Assembly: GCA_026225945.1 (NCBI GenBank)
Contig: JAMJFZ010001815.1
Coordinates: forward strand, 3,756,001 to 3,820,000
Direction of reading: 5' to 3'
Source of the DNA: Cricetomys ansorgei
Taxonomy: Eukaryota > Chordata > Mammalia > Rodentia > Nesomyidae
DNA length: 64,000 nucleotides
This document shows positions 44,186-54,464 of this stretch, piece after piece. A model generated the notes under the pieces. The model was not told the DNA's origin. It worked only from the letters and a program-made list of their open reading frames with translations, and ran no database searches. Every line of letters begins with the position of its first letter. The stretch's first letter is position 1. Both the position numbers and the translations under genes were made by a program.

Positions 44186-44855
44186 GAAGTGTGGCGTCGG
44201 AAGAGAGGAGCTGATGTCTCCCTGATCGCTTGAAAACATGTCATTGTGGTGGTCCCCATAATACAGCTACCCAGCAAATGAAAATCACTTCTCTCTCCAG
44301 CCTCTCCCACCCAACCCCTTTAATGAAGAAATATCACTGTGTAGCTGAGGTCACTGGAACCCTCAGGGCCATCTCTGGGCATGATAGACTTATGCATGTA
44401 TTTCTCATTGCCGAACGGTCCCCTCTTACCGGGATCAGCCTGTCTCATATCTAGTAGAGCATGGCAGATCCAAGAAGGCCTGGCTTACTGTTGGTTACTA
44501 CCGATTCTTGTCTATGTCTGGTTTTGACTCTTGGCCAGTGTGGTTGCAGGAAATGCAGGAGGTGTATGAATTCGGCCCAGGGGCTGGCTGCCACCAAATG
44601 GGGTGGTCACAGGAAGGCTCCTATCAGTGAGTCGAGAGAAACCTCTCTGTCTCAGCTACAGAGTGAGGCCCAAAGTTGGAACCTAGCCTCAGGTGAATGC
44701 GATATCAGATATCATTCGCACTCCCTCTTTTTGGAGAGTGAACTCAGAAGCCAGGCACCAAAACCAGAGCCACAAATTTGGGGTGCTGGGTCCTTGTGTC
44801 TAGTTTTAGACTCACTTTTATTTTTTTAAATCAACATGTTTTTTTTTTTTTCTGT
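44186..44855. other. Unique DNA with a 122-codon frame
   Basis: The plus-strand frame 44461-44829 starts GAGCATGGCAG (acceptable initiation context) and has 122 codons with a Cys-rich patch, but no family is recognised and no splice or promoter signal accompanies it. I regard it as unproven. Confidence 0.3.
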
Positions 44856-44859
44856 TCCT

Positions 44860-45120
44860 CTGTGAAACCGCTGCAGGATCAGGAGAGGGCGAGGGTGAAT
44901 TAGTACAGCAAATGGCTTCTAACCATTCTAGTTACCAAGTGTGTTAAAATTAAAGACTTCGCATTGTGTTTGAAATAAAAACGAATAGAGTGGCACCCTG
45001 CCAGGAGTCCCAGAAACCACTCTTGTGTGGAATTGAAACATTTGGCTCATATAATACTTAATTTATTTTTATGAAATGACACGTTATATAAATGTATGTT
45101 TAAAGGAGAGAGACACGAGT
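44860..45120. promoter_or_regulatory. Candidate enhancer block C
   Basis: Transposon-free AT-rich sequence with GTGTTAAAATTAAAGAC, CATATAATACTTAATTTATT and GAATTAGTACAGC. It is noncoding. Candidate by composition only. Confidence 0.28.
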
Positions 45121-45795
45121 TATTTTTTCAGTAAATTTTTGCATTCTGCCTTATACAGCTACCCTACTATCCATACATAGCTATGACATAGCTGAACAGA
45201 ACAAAAACAACAACAATAGGTTTTCCCAAAATGTTTTTTTTAGCAATACATTCCCTCAAATATTTCAAACTACAGCCCTGTTGTGAGACTGCCCGAGGCA
45301 AGGCTCTGGAAAGAAAACAGGAGTTTTAGGATCCATTGAAATGAAGTGTTGACATCAGGAATATTCTGTCGTGCTTTTCGTTTCTTACCGTGCACTTTAT
45401 TTTGCTTGGCTACTTTTAATTTTCCACCCCTCCCTCACTTCTCTTTGCAAATCCAACATTGTCCAAACTCTTTCGATTAAGAAGCTTGGCTGAATGAAAG
45501 CACTGCAATGCTGTGGTGTTGCATCTGTAAACAGAGGGGTTTTGGGGGGGGGCTTAGGAGAGCCAGGCAGTGCAGAGAAATAGGGCTGATCAGTGGTAAT
45601 TACCCTGACACCTCATGCAGTACACGGAATTAACTCCTAGGACTTTGGGCCGAATGAAGAAGTTGATGTCTCTCGTTGTGAATGCATCAGTGGCTGAACC
45701 CATTACCAGTTTAAACGGAGATGGGAATTTACTATACACTCTTTTTTTTTCTTTGGCTTGGGAACGTGGAGTGGTGTGCGGAAAATGAGAAAGTC
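45121..45795. other. Transposon-free unique DNA
   Basis: No gene or repeat. 45360-45760 has further enhancer-like words (GGTAATTACCCTGACACC, GGAATTAACTCC), a G-run at 45542-45550 and a T-run near 45741-45750. Confidence 0.4.
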
Positions 45796-45799
45796 ATTC

Positions 45800-46335
45800 A
45801 GGATGCTGTAGCAACAGCTATGTGTGTTTTTATTCAGGCTTTTACTTTCTGATTCCATAGCCCTTCCGTAACATGTAAATAAAAGTGGAGGGCCCTGGCA
45901 ACCGTTGTCTGGTAAAACAGGAGCTCATTGTCTTAAAGAGGAGGTTAGTGTATCACTAAAGTAGTGAAGGTATTCTAGGACGGACTTATAGCAAGGAAAG
46001 TGCTGGAAAAAAAACAGAGCAGAGGGCAACACTGCTCAAAAGGCAACTAGTTAGCAGCTGCCACCATGACCTTTAACTGCATCCATGGTAACTGGGCTAA
46101 AGATGGAGTTCCATTTTATTGTTCTCACACCCACAATGTTAAGCTTGTGAATCCCATTGCAATTTAATGGCTGAAATCAGAAGGCAGATCTGTGTTCATT
46201 GGACCAGTGCCGATACCCTCTTAGCTAATGAGCGCAATAAACATTTTCATGCCAGGAAGCCGGTGCGCGTGGAAATATCATGACATACAGAAATGTATAC
46301 CCAAACACAAAGAAATGGTCAGTAAAGCCAGTCTT
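45800..46335. promoter_or_regulatory. Candidate enhancer block D
   Basis: Repeat-free block with CTGCCACCATGACC, TCCATTTTATTGTTC, CCATTGCAATTTAATGGC (inverted CCATT/AATGG around a CAATTTA core), CTAATGAGCGCAATAAAC and GCCGGTGCGCGTGG. The first ATG-like element is followed by early stops, so it is noncoding. The mix of forkhead (AATAAACA) and homeodomain words is typical for developmental enhancers. Confidence 0.35.
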
Positions 46336-47055
46336 TTAGGTGTATTTGCATATTCCAACATTCAAAGCTAACCTTTTTTTTTTTAAGAAGAGGAATAAAT
46401 AGAAGGCCACTAGACTATTAAAATCTAGGGCACACCACAAAGCTTATTGTGGACGAGCAATCTGAAGAGTTATGGATCTGGAGCCAATGACTGTGGCTGC
46501 CTATTCTATTGTTTTTCTTAATGAATCTTATTATTTATTACCGTATGCTTCCTTTGCTATGGCTCTCATGTGCTAGAATCTTTCTCTGACAACACACATT
46601 GTGGTACCTCCATTTAGTGACACGGTGTGAAAAGAGGACCTACTTTTTTGGTACCAATGAAAATGCTTCGCTGTAAGTTTGCCTCCAGTGCTGTTTAGTT
46701 CACAATTTCTCAAGAATTAATGACAACAGTCTTCCATCATCGTCATGGTGGCTGGACCTCAAGGGCATGCACAGAGAGTGTATTTTTTTATGCCCCAGAA
46801 GAAAATGATGGTGCTAGCTAACAAATGCTGACCATCACCTCTGGTGTGCATGGCCATTTTGAATGAAGGGCTGGTGACAGTTTAAATGAAGACTTTCAGA
46901 TTTAGGTTTAGAACAAGCTAGGAACGGAATCTGAGCACTTAGATTTACAAATAGCCAATTTCAGAGATTCAAGTCCCATCAACATGTCTTAGGAACTTTT
47001 AGCTGTAATTTTCCTGGCCCTCACAGTCCCAATAACTGTTTTTGTGAAGCTTGTT
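46336..47055. other. Transposon-free unique DNA
   Basis: No gene. 46430-46760 contains CTTATTGTGG, TTCTTAATGAATCTTATTATTTATTACC and AAGAATTAATGACAACAG-type words, split over nearby positions, and may be a further element. Confidence 0.35.
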
Positions 47056-47060
47056 CTTAC

Positions 47061-47138
47061 CATGTTGAGTTCACCGGTGTCAATGAGCAGCTTGAATTCG
47101 AAGGCTGCCTGGTATCCCTGAAGCCCATTAGATTTGTT
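47061..47138 (-). other. Candidate 78-base (26-codon) minus-strand exon
   Basis: On the minus strand an acceptor-like TTGAGCCTTAG precedes the segment and the donor is AACATG|GTAAGAAC (GT complementary to 47060-47059). The length is an exact multiple of three and one frame is open in phase 0, including GLQGYQAAFEFKLLIDTGEL. I do not recognise the peptide. The acceptor tract is mediocre. It sits within the transposon-free region. Chance remains likely. Confidence 0.2.
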
Positions 47139-47535
47139 CTAAGGCTCAAACTGATACAAGCACTCCGCACATTTGCACAGAATGTACTCTGTGAACAATT
47201 TCCCCTTTCCTTAGCTTCATCCCAGGAGTTCTCAAACACCCAATAACATTATTTTGGTTCAATTGTTTCCTGAGAAGAGATGGGGGATTAAGCCCTTTCC
47301 TTATGATGAACAATATATACTTCCCTCATAGAATAGCTCCAACTGGTTTGCCAGCAGAAGCCACCTGTCCCCAAAACTACCAAGTTCGGAGAGAAAGTAA
47401 TTTGGGCGCTTCTTGTCTTTTGAAACAATGTCATTCTTCTATCATTATCAGAGAGTTTGGGGAGGGTTCAAAGAAAGGGAAAAAAGAAAAAAAGACGAGA
47501 CAAAGGAATTGAGAACTCAGAGAACTGAATAATCA
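47139..47535. other. Transposon-free unique DNA
   Basis: No gene. 47476-47500 is AAAG/AAAAAG-rich. Confidence 0.4.
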
Positions 47536-47539
47536 CACC

Positions 47540-48075
47540 TGTTTATTTGACTTCTGAAAGGGCAGGATGTGCCTCCATCGGTTAATAAAAGATGTTCCAT
47601 CAATTTAGACAATTATACCAAAGATTAAGAATGTCATGAAGCTGTTGAGATCTCCTAGGTGACATTAAAAAAATAATACGCTTTAGATCACATCATATAG
47701 TAAATGACAACTGCCAATTTTTAAATTTTTTAAGAGTACTCAAAAATCTTTCCTGAATGACAATTTCGAAGTTGAAACACTTTGTTCTTAACCGTCAAAT
47801 TCATTGACGTGAAATCTCTGCTTCTTGACTCGGGAAACGTGGCTAATAAGAGCTGTTCTGTTTATTGGCGTGAAAGTGGATGGTAAGATACAGTGTTTAC
47901 AGCTGCCCCACATCTTTGCTTAATTAAAGCACACATAAGAAATGTTTTGCTAGCACATCGCTTGCTTTGAGATAGCTAAATACGACTTTCATTTAAATAT
48001 TTACCATCCCCTCGACTTGCCTTCCTTTGGTAGCTTCAGAACAATTGCATTTTCTACCTTTAGTCTGGGAAAAAA
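47540..48075. promoter_or_regulatory. Candidate enhancer block E
   Basis: Repeat-free and noncoding, with CGGTTAATAAAAGATG, CAATTTAGACAATTATACC, CTGTTTATTGGCGTGAAAG, AGTGTTTACAGCTGCCCC (forkhead plus E-box), GCTTAATTAAAGCACAC and CATTTAAATATTTACC. Two CGTGAAA words recur (TTGACGTGAAATC near 47803 and TTGGCGTGAAAGT near 47866). Strong enhancer-like texture; conservation not testable here. Confidence 0.38.
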
Positions 48076-48079
48076 ATGA

Positions 48080-48700
48080 TCACAAACTGACACCAAGGGT
48101 ACCAAGCTCTACAGGGACTCACTCGGGCTTAGGGTAATCTGGTCAGCCCCAGAACTGTGGGAGATCAGAGCTGGAAAGTAAGTGCACCTCTCATTCAGGG
48201 CTCCCAGCTCCTTAATGTTCTCAATAGTGTCTGTGCTCCTTGTAGACTGCTAATCAAGTGTCTACAGCCACAGGGTGGTCTGACAGGTGTCACCGCGCAG
48301 AGATACCTTTTGTACAATCTCAATGAAAGCTCTTTTTTTTTTTTTGTTATTTGTCCCACCTGGGAAATCCTTGGGACCCATTGATGACATATGAAGTCTG
48401 ACAGCCTAGAACCCGAGCACCAGTGATGAGCTCTGGAGATCTAGGAAGCAAACAACATGTCTGCAGCCAATAGCTACTGACTGAGCTAAAGACACGGAGA
48501 CATTTTCATAGATACAAACCTGCTCAAATTAAGCAGAGGGAACTAAGTCATAACAAGTGCATCCTGGACAGCAGAACCCTGGTCTTCTGATCTCAAGCGT
48601 TTCTATTGATACAGAAGCTCCTCAGGTATTCTGTTGATACAAAAATCCTGCCCCTCATCCAAAGGCCTAGTTATATAATCAAGGAAACCTGTAGCTTAGT
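48080..48700. other. Unclassified DNA
   Basis: Includes a T13 run at about 48332-48344. No gene or repeat family was recognised. 48590-48640 has two similar 'tctgttgatacaaaaatc'/'tctattgatacagaagctc' words. Confidence 0.35.
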
Positions 48701-48707
48701 CTTATCC

Positions 48708-48836
48708 CATAATCCTTTAGCAGCCGAACTATGTCATCTTTACAGTGGGGAGCTCAAAGCCCAAGAGGATCGCATAACCCTTTAAGGGCCAAGTTATTCC
48801 ACCTTTATGATGTGGGGTGGGGCTCAAAGCCTAAGG
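48708..48836. repeat. Two-copy tandem duplication, period about 65 bases
   Basis: Copy 1 (48708-48766) and copy 2 (48773-48836) share 'cataa-cccttta-g', then a 'gccaa-tt-t-c-tctttatga' type middle, then 'ctcaaagcccaag'/'ctcaaagcctaag', in the same order with small indels. It could be an internal repeat of an unrecognised LTR (48385-49080) or a local duplication. Confidence 0.7.
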
Positions 48837-49175
48837 GAAATATTCTTTATTTGTTGCCTGAGACTGAGGGAGAAGGACTACAAGAATTTCTCCATTATCA
48901 CAATGGCTCTGCCAGAGAGCAGTGGGCAGGTGCAGGTCATGAAGAAGCAAAAGTCTTAATCACAGATTTACATAAAGCCAACACCTGCAGATTATGCAAA
49001 CTGCCAAGGCTTAGGCAGCCCTTCCCCCAACAATGTACAAAACACTTATTTTAAAGTTGCATAAACATAACTAGACATAAACTTCCCCAACAGATTCACC
49101 AACCAGAGTCCATAGACTCTGTCATTTCTAGGGAATCCTACTTTGGTCACTCACCCCAGATTTGCATTACATTCC
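48837..49175. other. Unclassified DNA
   Basis: No gene. The 107-codon plus-strand frame at 48731-49054 spans the tandem duplication and is not recognised. Confidence 0.35.
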
Positions 49176-49564
49176 TGCTATGGCTTGATGTGTCCTATCA
49201 AATTTCATGCATTGAAAACTTAATCTCCACAGCTGTGTACTAATTCTATTGGAAGTGGGGGATCTTGGAAGACAGTTGGAAATTTCGGAGTCCGTGAGGG
49301 TGGGATTTAGATGATGACACTAGTAGCTTTGTAAGTACAGGATAATGGAGGGCTTGAGGTAGTGCACTTGTTCTTGCTTTCTGTATGGTCCCTTCTTCCA
49401 TGCTGGGACACAGCAAAGGAAACCCTACCAGATGCCAAGCAGATGCTGTCACCATGTTCCTGAGCTTCCCAGCTTCCAGAACTGTGATCCAGATAAATTC
49501 CTTCACTTTATAAATTAGTCAGTCGGATGTATATTGCTGTGGCAATAGGAAAGCAACAAGGACA
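49176..49564 (+). mobile_element. MST/MLT1-like ERVL-MaLR LTR
   Basis: It starts 'tgctatggcttgatgtgtcc' with 'catgcattgaaaacttaatc', 'ggagggcttgaggtagtgca', 'cttcttccatgctgggacac', 'agcaaaggaaaccctaccag', 'atgccaagcagatgctgtca' and 'cttcccagcttccagaactg', and ends 'gcaataggaaagcaacaagg' plus aca. This is the THE/MST/MLT1 layout, an older MaLR layer than the rodent MT and ORR1 elements. Confidence 0.85.
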
Positions 49565-50650
49565 GCTTGCCACATCTGTCTTCAACGGTGTCACTCTGTG
49601 ACACCCTCTAGTTCCTGCCCCAGGTTCTTGATCTGACCAGCAATACTGCCAGACACAGTGCCAAATGCCACAGGGTGTGAAAGGTTCCTTGTCACTCTCT
49701 ACTTTTTAAGATCTTGTACCCTCCACAGTGTCCCTTCCCTTGTGTAGAAGAAATGAAACACCTGATATTACCTTCAGCAACATAATATTCTTTTATCAAC
49801 AGGAACCATAGAGATTTATATAACTTTGCCCTGGGCATCTTCTAAGCTGTCTCATTTAGCCCACATAGCAGTCCTATGTGAAAATCAACGCCAGGAAGCT
49901 AAATAAGTTGCCAGAAACAGGAAGTCATTTAGGTAAGCAATAATTGCCATAAAGGTCAACTATGGTGATGGAATCATGGCTCTTGGTTGTGGTTCAGTGG
50001 TACGGATCCCAGGGTCTGAGGACCTTTAACTCATTCTGCTATTTGTGGAGGTGGAGAGTAAGAGACTATTTTCTGATGTTCTGTTAAAGATCCCAGATCT
50101 TCATGAGTTTGACTATTTACAGGTGTGAGACAGAGCATGCAAGGGAATTAACAATCTCCTTGGAGGTTACAGTTACAGCTCCATTAACTGACCTATTCAT
50201 GCTCATTGCAAACGATCCTCAACAGATCTGCAAGTGGAGCCTTCTTGTGCACACCCACAGAGGGATGTGCCTATGAGTGACACCTTGCAGTGTTCACCTG
50301 ACATTCCTCTCCAAGGCCCCGACTACCGTGACGATCGCAAGTATATTCATTGACTCAGTTGACACATTCTAGAGACAAAATCATCCTGCAAGAGGTCTTA
50401 AACAGAAAGGGAATCTAGACAATCAAAGATCCAGTCTTCTGGGTGAGAGAATATTTTTTTTATTTGCACATACCTATTTCCCTTTCTATCTTCTCACAGG
50501 GTAACGTGGGTGATTATGGAATGAATACACCAAAACATACTTTTAGTTCTTGAGAAGCTCAGCTTAAAAGTGACGCTTGATTTTATGTTTCAGTTTTTAT
50601 AAAATTGATTGTTATTGTAACTTTATTATTTGCCCAATGTGTTCTGAGGG
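49565..50650. other. Unclassified DNA with a MIR-like remnant
   Basis: 49845-49935 resembles antisense MIR ('gtctcatttagcccacatag', 'cagtcctatgtgaaaatcaa'). The rest is not classified and no gene is seen. Confidence 0.35.
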
Positions 50651-50654
50651 CACA

Positions 50655-50763
50655 CCTGCCATCCCATGCATGTGGAGGGCAGGGATACCATGGTAGAGTC
50701 AGTTCTTTCCTCACAAAGACTGAACTGGGCCTCCAGGCTTGTGCAGGAAGCATCTTGATGACC
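50655..50763 (-). repeat. B3-type SINE fragment
   Basis: 'cagttctttcctcacaaaga', 'ctgaactgggcctccaggct', 'tgtgcaggaagcatcttgat' is an eroded antisense B3/B2-like head with the original 'actcaggtcgtcaggcttgg' order. Confidence 0.5.
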
Positions 50764-50807
50764 CATATTTAGTCCCCCCTTCTACTTTTGAGTATTTAAA
50801 AAATCAA

Positions 50808-50955
50808 TTTATGTGCATGTGTTCTTGCTTGTCTGTATGTGCACAGAATGCACATACAGAAGACAGAATGGGTGTTGGATCCCAGCGTGGGTGCTAGGGA
50901 CAGAACCAAGGTCTTGTGCAAGCGCAGCAAGTGTTCTTAATCACTTAGCCATATA
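50808..50955 (-). repeat. B3/B2-type SINE
   Basis: 'atgtgcatgtgttcttgctt', 'agacagaatgggtgttggat', 'cccagcgtgggtgctaggga', 'cagaaccaaggtcttgtgca', 'gcagcaagtgttcttaatca', 'cttagccat' is an antisense B3 with its tRNA-like head at the right. Confidence 0.8.
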
Positions 50956-50959
50956 TAGC

Positions 50960-52340
50960 AATATGATTTGAAGCTACCACAGGGGATCAGTTTATATGGG
51001 ACTTCATTGTGTGTCTGTGCACAGGAGCCTGGGTTACGTGAAAATTAAAACAAATCCCAGATGTAGCCAGGCCTCTTTCTTAGAAAGACAAAACCCCTCA
51101 GAAATTAGTGGAACAGTTCTGGATCACTGAGGGTCTTCCTAGCTATTCACTGAGCTCTGCCTGGAGGGGAAGAAGAACTGCCCTGCAGAATGCCTGGAGG
51201 AGGAAGGCCGATAAACGGAAAAACAATTTTCTAAACAAATCAGCCCTCAGACTCTGATGGAGAAATGAAAGCAACTTGTTTGAGATGTGGCAAATGACAA
51301 GCTAACAGGGGAGAGCCGGGAAAGCACAAAGACTAATGAGAAGAAACAAAAGAGAGTTGAGAGCCACGGCAGCGCTTTATGGGGATAAGTCAATATCGTC
51401 CAGGATCTGAGCAAACACACAAACCGTAGGACCCTGATCTTGGGGTAATAAATAAGGCAATTTGCATGCACCGGTGGTTCAAAATGGAATTGTACAGAAA
51501 GCAAACCAAACAATAATTCAAAATGAAAAAATCATCCCATCCTCAAATAAAAACACACCTCTCTTATCTAGTAGCAGAGAGCACCAACAGTTCCAGACAG
51601 CATAAGGATGCCACTTCAGCAGAAGTTCACTGTAAGACGCCAAAGGACTTACACATGAAGGGTAGAGACGTGCTTCTGCAGCGAAGATCACACCTCAGAA
51701 TACTGTGTTAAGTACCAGGCACACTTGGCACTCCTGATGTCATCCCTACTGGTTCCATGATGGAAGGTCAGAAGGGTAAGTAGGTCAAAGAAGGAAAAGT
51801 GTTACAGACTAGACTGGCAAGTCTATGACAGTCTTTAGGAATCAAAACACCATATATCGCTATTTAGAACAGATTTAAGATAATGAAACTTGAAGCTATA
51901 TTTTGTTCTCCTCTCTGATCTATTTGGAACTGTTATGACTTGGGGCTTCTCTGACTAAGTCTAATGCTAATGAAAGATTTTGTTTTTGCCTTAGCAAGGA
52001 TATAAATGTATCAGGCAGGTAACTCTGATTATTCCATTCTACACAAAACTAGAAACATGCAGACAGGGGAAACACATCAGACGAGATGCACTCTAGGACC
52101 AGACAATGGCAGACAATTTGTGCTGACCCCTCAATGAGGACACACTTTCAGCCGGCCTGTCTTTCTGAAGACGGAATTGTTTGCGCTCAGAGATGTTCTA
52201 CTGTTCTTTCCTTGTTTTCCTCGTGATTCCAGAGACAGTTTAAGATGCCAAGAATTTGGTGTGGTCAAAGAAAAAGGCAGTTTAGGTCTATTTTGTGGAA
52301 CTGGAATGTAAATAATTAGGACCAGAGTTTGATTTCTATT
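50960..52340. other. Unclassified DNA
   Basis: About 1.4 kb with no recognised repeat or gene; short frames at 51247-51513 (minus) and 51523-51711 (plus) are not supported. Confidence 0.4.
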
Positions 52341-52381
52341 CCTCCCTCCTCTCTCTGTCTCTGTCTCTGTCTATCTCTCTG
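52341..52381. repeat. (CTCTGT)n-like microsatellite
   Basis: Imperfect CTCTGT units following a TCCCTCC tract. Confidence 0.9.
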
Positions 52382-52439
52382 TGGCTTTATGAGCAAGTGT
52401 GTGTGGAGGTCAGGGAGGTCAAGGGCATCCCCAAATGTT

Positions 52440-52661
52440 GTTTTTCAGAAACTGCATTTTGAGACACAATCTCTTACTGGGACCTGGGGCTCACTGGTTA
52501 AGCTAGGGTGTCTGGCCAGTGAACCTCCAAATCTTCTTGCCTCCACCTCTCTAACACTAGGATGGCAGTGTGTTTCCTGAGTTCTCACATGGGTGTTAGA
52601 AATCAACTCATGTCCTCATGCACCCACAGTGAGCACTTAGAGCTGAGCTACCTCCTCAGCC
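52440..52661 (-). repeat. B4/RSINE1-type SINE
   Basis: 'cattttgagacacaatctct', 'tactgggacctggggctcac', 'tggccagtgaacctccaaat', 'cttgcctccacctctctaac', 'actaggatggcagtgtg', 'caactcatgtcctcatgcac', 'gctgagctacctcctcagcc' is a full antisense B4/RSINE1. The plus-strand 83-codon frame over 52329-52580 is translated repeat. Confidence 0.88.
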
Positions 52662-52665
52662 ACGC

Positions 52666-53735
52666 ATTGGTTTCTACCACGTCTGTAATTTCTCCAAGTA
52701 TGTTATGTTAGGATTGGCGTCTACTTTTGAGTTGTTAAAATTCAACTCTGAAAATGTCAAGGAAATATAATTTGAGGTAAGTCCCTATTTAACATTGTGC
52801 ATATTGGAATGGCCAGGAATTCCTGGTGCCTTCCAGTGGCTCTCCCATGGCCTCAGGCCCTACCAGTCCAGAGCCTGCATAGGTCCCCTTGAAGGAGACT
52901 CTGCTGTCAAGATCCCTGGGAAATGTACCCACTGGGTTTGGTGTCTAAAGATAAGTGGATATCAGCTCAGAAGCCATGATCCATTCTAGCTTGGGAAGAA
53001 TTTATTGAGATTTGGTATCTTTCTTTACTGTGTGGCAAGGTATAAGGAAGTCCTTTGGGTGTTTTGAATTTCCTGGCTTTTCTCTTGAGCTGAAATGCTA
53101 CCTACCCTCTATGATTGACGTGACTCCATGTGCATACAAATAAAGTAGAGTACAGGCCAGTGTTTTCTTGACTTAGGGTCATGTTATTGCATCCCTTCTA
53201 TGAGGAAGTGTTCAATCTATTAATAAATCCATTTCCTCATTTTGTATTTTTTGTCATTGTTTTTTATTCCAAAAACTACGAATGTAATATAAGTATTGCG
53301 TATGTGTTTAGAGATGGCTGAATACTGTTTTGGTATCATAAAGTCTCTGAACTCTCTACTTCCTTGATTTATAAAATACATTAATGTTGATTTTCTTGTT
53401 AAGATTTACATCTGCTCTTTCAATCTCTCTGCTTTCATTTGCTCTCCCTTGTGCTATGGGGCACACTGGGCATGAGCCATGTTGGCAGTCTAAAATAAAA
53501 TACTTTTAAGTGAAATATAATGAGGATTTCAGTTAATAGCACCAGTCATATATCAAGTGCACAATAGTTACACGTGGCTAGTAGGTATCAATATGAAAGA
53601 ATGAATGTAAAGCTCCACAACTTTGCTTCTTTCTAGAAAGTTCTGTGCTTGTGATTTGAAATGTGGGCTGATTTTATATTTCAATTACATCATTAAGCTA
53701 ATTTCTCCCTTCATGAGGAAATAGATTTATTGCTA
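52666..53735. other. Unclassified DNA
   Basis: AT-rich, no gene and no clear repeat. Confidence 0.4.
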
Positions 53736-53740
53736 TGAAA

Positions 53741-54115
53741 TGGGGCTTAGACATCACTGTAGTAACAAAATATTCAAGGGCAGATAATTTGTAAAGAAAA
53801 TAAGTTCTTTAGTTTATGGTTCTGATGGTCCAAAATCAGCGAGCCATAACCCCCCTCAGCTTCCGGTGTGGGCCACAAATGGCTCAGAAGGAAGAGGAAG
53901 AAGCTATGTGCAGATCGGGCTGGATATGCAAGGTGGGCTCTCTATCACTGCCTAAATCAGTCCACGCTCAGAGAGGGGTGCTCTCGGGGGAACAGTAACC
54001 TCTTTTAAGATCTGATCGCCTCTTAAGGCCTCACTTGATCCTGCCTCTCTCTGCTGCACAGGAGAGATTAAATTTCAACTTGATTTCTGGCTAGAGCATT
54101 CGAACTGCTGCAGAC
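53741..54115 (-). mobile_element. MST/MLT1-like ERVL-MaLR LTR
   Basis: Antisense wording: 'tagtaacaaaatattcaagg', 'gcagataatttgtaaagaaa', 'ataagttctttagtttatgg', 'ttctgatggtccaaaatcag' and 'atctgatcgcctcttaaggc', 'ctcacttgatcctg', 'gagattaaatttcaacttga'. It matches the layout of the element at 49176-49564 in opposite orientation. Confidence 0.75.
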
Positions 54116-54119
54116 AATG

Positions 54120-54460
54120 CTGAATCTCTGTGACCGCAGCCAGCTCCCCCCATTTGGGATTTTAACCCCTAGATCCAACCAACTGAAAACAGAGAATATT
54201 CAAGAACATAAATTGTTTGCACTTAATGCAGTCCAGTCATTATTCCCTAAATGTTATAGTAGAGCAAACCTACTGACATAACATTTGCATTGTGTTAGAC
54301 AATACAAGAAATGTATAGAAGATTTAAAGCAAAGAGGATGATATACATGGGATATATGCAAATGCCCTACTAATTATATGAGACGCTGGAAGGCTGACTA
54401 TCCAGGAGTAAATGGATTTCTTGATTTTCAGTAGTGCTAACTACCTTTAAAAAATGTGCC
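54120..54460. other. Unclassified DNA
   Basis: Short AT-rich unique stretch between an LTR and an L1 3' end. Confidence 0.4.
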
Positions 54461-54464
54461 ATTA

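Noticed and set aside
44461..44829. 122-codon frame with acceptable start context
   Set aside because: Single-exon frame in noncoding, transposon-free DNA without promoter or polyadenylation evidence; chance length.
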